Part shown: positions 51,598 through 64,000 of the stretch, one piece after another
How positions within the stretch are numbered: the first letter of the stretch is position 1
How the letters are laid out: every line of letters begins with the position of its first letter
NCBI GenBank assembly: GCA_011800805.1
Contig: MPNW01000236.1
Coordinates: 97,738-161,737, forward strand
Length of the DNA stretch: 64,000 nucleotides
DNA from: Hirudo medicinalis
Lineage: Eukaryota > Annelida > Clitellata > Hirudinida > Hirudinidae
Direction of reading: 5' to 3'
Position numbers and translations under genes: made by a program
Notes under the pieces: model-generated
The model's database searches: none
Seen by the model: the letters and a program-made list of their open reading frames with translations, nothing else
What the model was told of the DNA's origin: nothing

Positions 51598-53843
51598 CTC
51601 TCTTTCTCTCTCTCTCCCCTCTCNCGAATTTCTTGGAAATGCTGCAGAAGACATTTCCAAGGTGAAACAGAAGAGCACAAATGTTTCGTTCTTGATGAAT
51701 GCGATTCATTTTTCCAAATTTTTAACTCCCCTCACCCCCCTCCCTCCCCTCTCTCTCTCTCTCTCTCTCTCTACCCTTTTCTCCTCCCCCCCCAAAAAAA
51801 ACCAAAACCCAATTTCTCAATAAAAGGAGAAATAGATTATTTCAAAAAACAAAAGTTTTAAAATAATTTCTGTACACTGAAATTGAGCTCGTTTTGCGCG
51901 GACAAGAATTTGATTGTTGATTGCTGATAATTTTCTTTGAAATGGTGAGAAATAATTATTTTCTAATTTTCTCAGAATAGCATCATAATTCTCTCGTAGT
52001 AATTGCTTAGAATCTCGAGTTCAGTCGTAAAACAACTCCACCAACCTTACTTTAGACTTCATTTTCCACGGAAAGTCTACAATTTTCTACTAGAAATACA
52101 AAACTATATCATTTTCTTATATGTTTTTCACATTTTCTGAGACACATCGGAGACAGAAACGGACATTTTTATTTACCAGGGACCTCAGTGGCAATGCGAC
52201 ATAAATTTTTCGAGGCGTGCAATTCTGGCGCCATGTCGTCTTTAGGGTCGCGTCCAAATAATTCCAAAATATTTGTTATTTTTAATAAAAAGTGGAGCAA
52301 AAAATTTGCACAATAAATTTGAGAAATGTTTTGTTTAAACAGAAATCTGCTTTATTCGGAAGTTTATATTGCGTAAAATGTGTCTATGGTTCTGTTCGGA
52401 GACAATGTTGTTGTTATTCTTGTTATTAATGTTTCACTTATTAGTTAATTTTAATTATAATTAATTTAATGTTGAGAATTAGATTTTTAGCACTCCTTAC
52501 GAGGAACAGTCGATAATTCATCATACTTTTCTCACTTCCATACTTTTAATTAATACCTGTAATAATATTTCGATATTTCCAGACACAAAATTAAAAAAAA
52601 AATCCTTATAATTTTCATTTAACAAAAAACAAAACAAAGAACAATAATAACATAAACGACATTGTAAATCCTCGTACGAATTATTGTTTCTATGGACGGT
52701 CGACTAAGTGATTTATCTTGCATCTAGATTATCGCTCATGTTACGTGACACGATTTTTTCAACGTCATCGGTCAAGAACCGGCGCCAGGAACATATTTCG
52801 CTAGCGCAAGAATCATCTTGCTTCCATCCCTGAGTCATTTATTTATTTAGCGCACAATTTATTGGAGTTTGTGGTCTTTCGAACAAAACAATTTCAAGCA
52901 GAAGTCAGTCGCTGTCTGTGTTGTTTGTGTTTTGATTGAATTTCTAAAAAAAAAATCTAGAAAAAAAATTGTCGTCATCATCATCATCGCCACTGACATC
53001 GTCATCAACGCTTGAGATGATTTTTCATCTCACGTGTTGCCAACCAACGTGACTGGTCGTAATGGAGTCGATGACGTCACCATTCGTGTTGTGTTTCTGC
53101 GCGGGCGATAAAAGGGGAGGAGGAGATTTGCACCTCTGCAAATATTTGATAATGATATTGTAATGATGACGACGACTACGATGATGATGATGATGATGAT
53201 ATTTCTAATTATAGCAGTAATAATAATTCAAACTAAGTCAACGACGATCCTCTGAGCAGTTAATTAATTGCCAACAATTCATTCATTCATCCTTTCATCC
53301 ATCTTCCGACAGGTGCTCGGTCAACTGGAGTACATGGAAGAGCTCGACGCCAGCGACAACCCGTTCGAGTGCACCTGCGACTTGGCGCCGTTCCTGCGCT
53401 GGACCAACTCCACGCAGACGACAATCGTCTCCATCAGGGACCAGATCAGTGCTTACCTCTGCGACTTCCCACCGGACGTCTACGGCGTCTCCATCTTCGA
53501 TGACCAGATATCACGTGACCTGGCGCCGTGCCAGGCCGAGCGCTACGACCAGGCCGGCGACGCTCGAACCTCCTCTGACCACGACGACGTCGAAAACGAA
53601 TCTGACGCCTCCAAAGCGCAGTCTATCCAGGAGGAAAGCGAAGGCGGGAGCACCTGGAATGACAACAGGAAGGCTTTCATTGGAGCCCTCTCCGTGTTGT
53701 GTCTCGTCGGGGGCTTGGGGTGCGTCGGTGCGACCTGCTATGTCACCCAGGTCTGCCGAAAGGTCAAGGGGCTGAAGTACCGGTGGCAAATCAGGTACAG
53801 GGAGGTGTCGGCTGTCGAGACTAGCATCGGAGATCTCAAGTGA
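48834..53843 (+). CDS. Leucine-rich-repeat type I membrane protein, one frame break
   Basis: Exons 48834-50929 and 53313-53843 join CAG|gttttc ... cgacag|GTGCTC in phase 0, about 875 residues. Order: signal peptide (hydrophobic AFSVLVLISC), LRRNT cysteines (CPPQCDCFNYFETVDC), leading LRRs, a low-complexity Ser/Asn/Asp insert (about 49240-49610), a long run of LRRs (LDLS-N-L), LRRCT (NPFECTCDLAPFLRW), an acidic linker, one membrane helix (GALSVLCLVGGLGCVGA) and a basic cytoplasmic tail of about 30 residues. There is no TIR domain. The ectodomain is Toll/chaoptin-like; a receptor or adhesion role is inferred. At about 50683-50690 (gggcggagc) the frame shifts by one base: the LRR pattern continues in the next frame (LQLLQVLDLSYNGIS), and adding one base makes both exons in phase. 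The start is the first ATG before the signal peptide. Confidence 0.9.
50930..53312. other. Intron of the LRR gene
   Basis: A 2.4-kb intron with a TAA array near 51038, two CT arrays and the N at 51624. No exon is seen; the polypyrimidine frames are artefacts. Confidence 0.7.
51420..51780. repeat. Doubled segment with (CT)n arrays around an N
   Basis: CGAATTCCTTGGAAATGCTG ... CAACTCCC plus a CT array at 51422-51623 is repeated after the N at 51624 (51625-51772) with few differences. The CT arrays differ in length (about 38 units against about 12). It looks like an unmerged overlap or collapsed allelic contigs. Confidence 0.85.
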
Positions 53844-57300
<3,457 letters not shown>

Positions 57301-58025
57301 TATTATTACAGAGTCGGTGAACTCAGTGGATGGATAAATGGACTGATGGTTGGTTGAATGAGTGGACAGACGAATTTTTAAATCTAAATACGACGACTTT
57401 GTGCTTGGACCTCCAGCAGAAATTTCGGACCACTATGTTGTGCAAATTCGGTAACGGAAAAGCAAAAAAAAAAAGTTTTAAAACTCCTGCTCCCCCTCTT
57501 GGCTACCCTGGATACAGGCATCCGTCGAAGGTTCACCTCGGTGATGAGGGCTAGCCTGGTGACCCCATGTCGTAATTTGTCTTGAGTACGGAGAAATCTT
57601 AAGGGAAATCAGGTCCAATTCTTGCCTCCAAAAATGTCAAAAGTCAGGTTTCAAGTCTTATTGATTTAAATTGTTTTAAATGCATATTTTTTTGAAAAAA
57701 AAGATCACACGAACAACTTTGTATTTTTAATCGAAAAAATTGTTTAAATTTTCCCGCCACAAAGTAGTTGAAGCATTATTCAGATCTGAAGCTATTCTTT
57801 CATGTTGAGTGGATTGATGACTAGATAATCGGGGGGAAGTGGGGTTGTATGGGTGGACGGAGGGACATATGGATGGATAGGTAGAAGGCCGCGGGAAGGG
57901 ATAACTTGCATAACTCCCCCTCAAATCGATGCACGACTATAATTAGCTGCCAGGAAAATCACGAATGACATTCATCTGAGTCTGGATTTCCTGGTGGATT
58001 CAGGCTGCCGTCACCACATAACGTT

Positions 58026-58208
58026 CTTCCATCCATCCATCCATCCATCCATCCGTTCATCCATCCATCCATCCATCCGTTCATCCATCCATCCCTCCAT
58101 CCCTCCATCCATCCACCCATTCATCCATCCGTTCATCCATCCGTTCATCCATCCATCCATCCATCCGTTCATCCATCCATCCGTCCATCCGCCCATCCAT
58201 CCGTCCAT
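58026..58208. repeat. (ATCC)n array with GTTC variants
   Basis: About 45 units of ATCC interspersed with GTTC/ATTC, on the opposite strand sense to the other GGAT arrays nearby. The repetitive His-Pro-Ser-Ile frames are artefacts. Confidence 0.9.
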
Positions 58209-58524
58209 AAAAAATTTATAGATGCATTTAAAATGTTCGTGAATTTTATCACTTTATGCTACAGAAAGGAAGAGATTTTCCGAACAAGTCATACTTGAAG
58301 AGAAATTGTAATTCTAATAATAGCTGTTTTCACCATCACTACTGCCATCGTCGTCATCGTCATTGTCATAATCATCATCATCATCGCCATCGTCATCACC
58401 ATCATATGGTCATAATTGTCATCATCATAAACATCCAAGAGCTTTTTCCAGTGCAAACAGACATTGAATAAGAGGAGTCTTCTTTAATGGAGACGAAGAC
58501 CAGTGTGTCTGTCCTGGAAATATG

Positions 58525-58815
58525 GATGGATGGACGGACGGAAGGGTGGATGGGTGAATGAATGAGTGAATGAATGAATGGATGGCTGGGTGGCTGGGTG
58601 GATGGATGGATCGATGGATCGATGAGTGGGATGAATGGTGGGTGAATGGATGAATGATCAATGAATGGATGGATGAATGTATGGGTGGTTGGGTGGGTGG
58701 ATGAACGAGTGAGTGTACGGGCAGAAATATGAATGAAAGGTTGGTTGGTAGCTTTATGGTTGAGACGATTTGGTTTTGGTGGGTGACAGATGGATGGACG
58801 GATGGATGGATGGAT
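58525..58815. repeat. (GGAT/GAAT)n degenerate array
   Basis: GGAT, GAAT and GGTG units covering about 290 bp, with one interruption near 58710-58790. Confidence 0.88.
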
Positions 58816-59104
58816 GAGTGGTTGAAGGAACGGCAAGGCGGGATGGACGTAATTTATCTTTTCCGTTCTGCAGCATCCATCAACCCTTATTCCACCTCCG
58901 TTGTCATATTCTTCTTCTCATTCTCCTCCTCCTCCTCTTCCTCCTCCTCTATCCTTCATCCAGTTGCTCTTTAAACGTGACGTCAGTTCTTTGTGGCATT
59001 CATTCGTTCTCCTCAGATGGAACGTTCCAGGAATCGAATCTTCGACCTGAGGCTTACATGCAACAGGGCTGCAATTTATAGATGATAGATGAGCAGAAGA
59101 AGGT

Positions 59105-59320
59105 AGGACGGATGGATGGATAGACGAGTGGATGGATTGATGGATGGACGGATGGATGGATGAATGGGTGGATGGATGAATGGATTGATGGATGGATAGA
59201 TGAGTGGATGAATGGATGGATGGATGGATGGATGGATTGATGGATGGATGGATGGATGGATGGATGAATGGATGAAGGAATGATGGATAGATAGATGAGT
59301 AGATTGCAGGATGAATGGGT
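59105..59320. repeat. (GGAT)n array
   Basis: GGAT units with TGAA, GATT and TAGA variants, well preserved over about 215 bp. Confidence 0.92.
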
Positions 59321-59639
59321 AAAAATTTATCCACGCCATTGTGAGCAAGTACAAAAACTTTCAAGAATTATCAAGTTAAATGATTAAAATTAATTCTAAT
59401 AATATCAAAATAAAATTATTAAAACATTTACAATTACATTTACGAACGTCCAAATACGATCCCTGCAAAGCGGCTCAGCCAGGGACCAATCGGGGGGACC
59501 CTGTCCAGGCAAACCCCGGCACTTTTCCCGCGCCCCGACCAATGTGCATTCCCTATCATTCTCACGTGAAGAAAATGCAATTCGTCAAAACGACAAACAA
59601 CAGCAGAATTCTTAAGGCGGAGACGTGCTTGTGTTAAGA

Positions 59640-59815
59640 AGACGACGATGATGACTATGACGATGACGATGGCGATAATGATGATATGCATGTGATGATG
59701 ACGATGATGATGATGACAACGCTGCCACCCAATGTCTTCATCATAGTCGCCGTCATCACTATCATCATCGTCGTCTAAGTCATCACCATCGTCATCGTCA
59801 TCACCATCAATTTCT
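59640..59815. repeat. (GAT/GAC)n and (CAT)n mirrored arrays
   Basis: A GATGAC-rich stretch (59640-59720) is followed by a CATCATCG-rich stretch (59738-59815), roughly an inverted pair that could fold into an imperfect hairpin. Confidence 0.7.
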
Positions 59816-59924
59816 TGGCTATCGGGCAAACGACCTCATTAAATTTCGACGAGTCGATTCTTGGCTGTTGAGTTTATGCCTGAGACATTCGGGGATCGAA
59901 ACCAGGAGAGGAGAAATGGTGGGT

Positions 59925-60030
59925 AAACTTGGGTGGGTAAATGAGTGGGTGAGTTGATGAGTGGGTGAACGGGTGAGTGAGTGAGTGAGTGATTGGGTGA
60001 GTGAGTGAGTGAGTGAATGAGTGAGTGTGT
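59925..60030. repeat. (GAGT/GGGT)n array
   Basis: GAGT and GGGT tetranucleotides, a variant of the same repeat class. Confidence 0.88.
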
Positions 60031-60189
60031 GTACAAGCGAATGGGTAAAGCCTGTTGCTCTTAGCCGAGAGATGTTCTCTGATTTTATGCAAGAGAAACG
60101 GCCTCATAGGAGAGATGGAAGCAGTGATTGTGTTGAAGTCGCTGACCGAGATTACATCCGGGTGCTTGGTTGTCGTCTTTGGAATTACA

Positions 60190-60615
60190 GTGAGTGAATT
60201 TCTAGACGAGTGCATGAATGAATGAATGAATGGATGGATGAATGGATGGATGGATGAATGGATGAATGGATGGATGGATGAATGGATGGATGGATGAATG
60301 GATGAATGGATGGATGAATGGATGAATGGATGAATGAATGAATGAATGAATGAATGAATGAATGAATGAATGAATGAATGAATGAATGAATGAATGAATG
60401 AATGAAATATGAGTGGATGGATGGATGGATGAATGGATGAATGAATGAATGAAATATGAGTGGATGGATAAATGAATGGATGGATGAATGGGCGTATGAG
60501 TGGATGGATAGATGGATGAATGAAGGGTGTATGAGTGGATGAATGAATGGAAGGATGAATTGATGAATTGATGAATGGGTGATTGAATGAATGAGTGAGT
60601 GAATGACTGAATGAA
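60190..60615. repeat. (GAAT/GGAT)n array, 425 bp
   Basis: A long array moving from GGAT/GAAT mixtures to a pure GAAT core (60331-60404) and back. It is the longest tetranucleotide array in the window. Confidence 0.95.
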
Positions 60616-60732
60616 TGCATAACTACAGGAAAGAATGGCACCGTTACGATGCGAACGTTAAGTCTCGGAGTTTTCATAACACGACATTTATGCGCACACT
60701 GGGAGAAAATAATAAGGGAGATAAAGGCGTTG

Positions 60733-60862
60733 ATGACGACGACGACGATGATGATGATGATGACAATGACAATGACGATGACGATGACGACGACGATGAC
60801 GATGACGACGACGATGATGAGGGTGACGATGACGATGATGATGACGATGACGAGGACGCTCA
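60733..60862. repeat. (GAC/GAT)n array
   Basis: GACGAT-rich stretch; the poly-Asp frame is an artefact. Confidence 0.92.
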
Positions 60863-61426
60863 GACCGAATGCAAGTCTCGCATCAAGAATGAAGTTTTTT
60901 CCATTTTATTGTTGCCATTTCTGGCGCGTTTTCATCCTTATGGTGCCAGTACTTTATGTCTGCATAGTAAATGGAACACTCATGAAATATTCACAGATCT
61001 GAAGGGCCCGAGTTCAAACCCTGGGGAAGGAAAATTCTTCCTTCTCTGTATTTTTATCCTTTAACCAACAGTCAGTCTATCCATCTTTTTCAAATTGAAT
61101 TCTTGAAAACAAGGTTAATATTTCATAAGTGATTTTGGTTTTAAATGACTAACGACAATTTATGAGTTAAATGTGCGAGGTTCTCATTAGAATTAATAAT
61201 AATATTCTATTCATATATATTATAATTAATTAATATTATTAATTTATCACAACGACAAGTTTCCTTTTATGCGAATATATTTTTTCATAACAAAATTTTC
61301 AACAAAACATTTTAAAAATAAAATAAAATATAGAAAATCGAAATCGATTTTTGACTGAAAATAAATTATTTGAATTAGCGAAATATTTAACACAAAAATT
61401 TGAAAAAAATTCTCTAAAGCGGTCTC

Positions 61427-61427
<1 letters not shown>

Positions 61428-61458
<31 letters not shown>

Positions 61459-61460
61459 CC
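61428..61460. repeat. (CAA)n microsatellite
   Basis: About 11 CAA units. Confidence 0.9.
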
Positions 61461-62123
61461 ACAGCAACATTATTGTTTTTTTGTATGTCGATAGACATAA
61501 AAACATAGTCCTACTGTCTCAAAATATCCCTCATTTGCATATGCAAGAAGTCCATCCGTCAGATGTCGCACATGTCGACCGAAATACGATTATCCTCTAA
61601 GAGGCGGAGAGTCATTAATATTAATGAGCGAATAACTTAATAATCCACTTGATTAATTAATAACTGCTCGTGTCAATTAATAATTAATTATGTTAATTAA
61701 GTTCTACCTTTGACGAAGAACCAACTTCGATCAGAGAATTTATTAGAGACATAATAAATACACCTTGGATCCATCTTGGATGCATGTGAACAAAAAAAAT
61801 GGATGGGTTAATTTAAAATAATTATTATTCAAGTAGTAATGTTAATTTTAATTATAGATATTATTTAATATTAATATTAAAAAATAATTATTAAAAATTG
61901 AATTCTTAATAATTGAACGTTATAAAAATAAATGATATAATAATGACCGCCCTACCCCATGGCAGGGAAACAACCCCTCCAAGACTTTGAAATATTTACT
62001 CATTCGTCCTCATCCATCATTTTCAAATGGATTTGCATAAAGAGGCGTAATTTAATTAATTAGTTATTACTATTATTGTTATTGTTGTTATTATTCTTAT
62101 TATTATTATTATTATTTTGCTGC

Positions 62124-62156
<33 letters not shown>

Positions 62157-62956
62157 GTTTTATTTGTTATTATAAAATAGTTAGTATTAATATAAATACG
62201 TTATTATTACTTCTGTAATACTATTTATTTTTTATTATGTTTTGTGTAGCGTAAGTTATTATTCATAATTTGTAATGGATTGATGTTACCAACAGTAGCA
62301 GTCAGATTTAAAAAAAAAAAGTTGAACACGTTCGTCGATAGATGTCGCTCGAGTGTTTAATTCAAGAGAAATGCAATTATTTCGTTTCCACCGTTCATTT
62401 TTTTCCTTCCTCCTTCCATTTTAACCGACCTTGACCCTTCTTGATGACCTTTCCTTGTCCGAAGCTATTGGTCCGCCATTCTGAGTAATCGTCCACTTAT
62501 ATTATAAATTTATTACTTATTTATTTATTTATTCATTCATTCATTCAGGTTTTTGACATGTTTTTTATCTTTTTGTTTATGAGGGTGTGTCATCGAAAGT
62601 CCTGTCGCGTATTTGTACTTGTCCGTCCAAGCACTTGGATGTGCAAGTATTTGGATTGATGCAGGAAATCGAATCTGTGAAGAATGGTTTCAATTAATTG
62701 ATAACTCGGAAATGTTTGATGAGTTATTATTATTGAAATGATTAATTAATGACGAGTGTTTACTAATTTTATGAATAAATTATTATTATTAACAACAACA
62801 ACAACATCCTTAGTTAAATAATTAATATAAATGATAATATTATTATTATTAATGTTAAGTATTATTACTATTAATATTATGGGATAATAAATTAATTACT
62901 TTGTGGTATTTATAGTTTATGAATAGTTAACATAAATTAATGTAATAAATAAATAN

Positions 62957-63028
62957 GGATGGATGGAAGGATGGATGGATGGATGGATGGATGAATGGAT
63001 GGATGGATGGATGGATGGATGGATGAAA
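62957..63028. repeat. (GGAT)n array next to an N
   Basis: GGAT array beginning immediately after the N at 62956. Its true length is unknown because of the gap. Confidence 0.9.
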
Positions 63029-63118
63029 AGATGCCATGTTTATGTCTCAGCTTTCGCAGGCAAAACACTGCAATGATGTATTTTGTTGAACGACGTTTGA
63101 ATGTTTTAAATTCGCCGG

Positions 63119-63256
63119 TGATGATGATGATGATGATGATGATGATGACGACGACGAGGACGACGATGATGATAGTGACGACATGAATGGTCCCAGTGAC
63201 TCATTCACTCAGTTATCTAATGCTAATCTTGTTCTTTCTTTTGCAATTGTCAATTG

Positions 63257-63299
<43 letters not shown>

Positions 63300-63386
63300 T
63301 ATCATCGTCATCACCACCACCATCATCATCACCACCATCATCATCATCATCATCATCACCACCATCATCATCATCATCATCATCAT

Positions 63387-63418
<32 letters not shown>

Positions 63419-63440
63419 TCGTCGTCATCATCATCACTGA
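63119..63440. repeat. (GAT)n and (CAT/CAC)n arrays
   Basis: A GAT/GAC array at 63119-63180 and, 80 bp on, a CAT/CAC array (63258-63440) of opposite sense. The latter ends about 70 bp before the PDZ exon acceptor, so it sits inside that intron. Confidence 0.92.
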
Positions 63441-63510
63441 CATCCTCCTAATCGATGATCACCAATGTAATTTAAAAACATAAACTGTTCGAACCACCAA
63501 CGAACCCAAG

Positions 63511-63662
63511 GTCCAACCAAACGGCAGGGCCTGCCAATTTGGTCTGCGCCCCGGTGACCTCGTCCTGGCCATCTGCGGCGTCCCAACCGCCACCCTTACG
63601 CACTCCCAGGTCAAAGGTGAAATGCTGAGGGCAGGGAATGACCTCGACCTCGTCATACAGAG
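63511..63662 (+). CDS. PDZ-domain exon (Zasp/PDLIM/LDB3-like), partial gene
   Basis: An internal exon of about 51 codons, acceptor cccaag|GTC and donor AG|gtgatt (phase 2). The sequence GLRPGDLVLAICGV matches the PDZ carboxylate-loop/beta core (GLRPGDVILAINGQ in Enigma-family proteins). LTHSQVKGEMLRAGNDLDL followed by VIQR matches their MTH-A--- helix and final strand. The first half of the PDZ domain, including the GF ligand-binding loop, must lie on an earlier exon not found in the repeats to the left, and the rest lies beyond the window. Such proteins usually sit at actin/Z-disc structures; that is inference from family resemblance. Other PDZ families cannot be excluded. Confidence 0.7.
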
Positions 63663-64000
63663 GTGATTGTGATGATGGATAATGGATGGATGTTGGGTAG
63701 GTAGATGATGGGTGAATGGCGGATATTGGAAAAAGATGGATGGATGGAAATGGCGAGCAGGACCGTAATTCTTCCAGTGGATCCATCCTGCTCTTCTGAC
63801 GTAACTGGCTCTCAGGCCGCCAAACTGGACTCAATGTAGAAGCATAAATCCGGAACCAAGGGGCGAGTGGGGCGCCATTAACCTGGAGTAGATCACGTGA
63901 TCTTTAGCTCCCCGCTCGTACGGAGGACGCTTTCTCTTCATTCGAGGAAGGAAGTAGTGGATGTCTGTACCTGTGTGTTTGGATGTGAGGTATGCGTAGG
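63663..64000. other. Right edge, intronic to the PDZ gene
   Basis: It contains a short GGAT-like patch (63676-63750) and GC-richer sequence near 63850-63950. No further exon recognised. Confidence 0.5.

Noticed and set aside
58011..60677. Tandem arrays resembling a CRISPR-like regular repeat
   Set aside because: Four-base period without unique spacers in an animal genome; simple repeats only.

Overview
This window is animal nuclear DNA. Its protein-coding genes are split by short GT-AG introns, and their products are conserved metazoan proteins: calcineurin B, SRP54, proteasome alpha-3, TXNL1, KCTD1/15, CTDSPL2, AKAP7-like, MEA1, C1orf198-like and C8orf76-like. The calcineurin B and PDZ (Zasp/PDLIM-like) sequences look arthropod-like, and the AT-rich, microsatellite-rich background would fit a crustacean or chelicerate. 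I cannot name the species. Exon limits were read by eye from frame, splice consensus and protein-family agreement.

Layout. 1-17 kb is gene-poor. It holds AAT, CAT, CAA and GAT microsatellites, two short hAT-type MITEs with near-perfect 8-bp target duplications (3918-4003 and 13265-13447), a possible first exon of a secreted protein (4065-4277, minus), and a KCTD1/15 gene (11211-4915, minus) with a 5.1-kb intron.

17.1-42.7 kb is a compact housekeeping island: C1orf198-like (-), MEA1 (-) / CTDSPL2 (+), AKAP7-like (-) / SRP54 (+), PSMA3 (+), calcineurin B (-) / C8orf76-like (+), and an unrecognised membrane protein (-) / TXNL1 (+). Four pairs are head to head across 0.4-0.9 kb. The MEA1/CTDSPL2 spacer carries three perfect E2F-type sites. 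The genes do not form one pathway; what they share is broad cellular roles (secretory targeting, proteolysis, Ca2+ signalling, redox/proteasome, phosphatase).

41.3-47.5 kb is a tandem segmental duplication of the 3' half of TXNL1 plus its 3' flank. The second copy is a decaying pseudogene with a lost splice acceptor, inserted DNA and a premature stop. The duplicated flank carries a paired GGTGACGTGAG-containing motif. 48.3-53.8 kb holds a leucine-rich-repeat type I membrane protein with a TATA promoter and a 2.4-kb intron. 53.8-63.5 kb is almost entirely simple repeat (CAT/GAT and GGAT/GAAT fields). The window ends with one exon of a PDZ domain.

Assembly cautions. Four of the five single-N gaps are flanked by near-identical sequence on both sides, which looks like unmerged overlap rather than biology. 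SRP54, the LRR gene and the 39-kb membrane-protein gene each contain one frame break.
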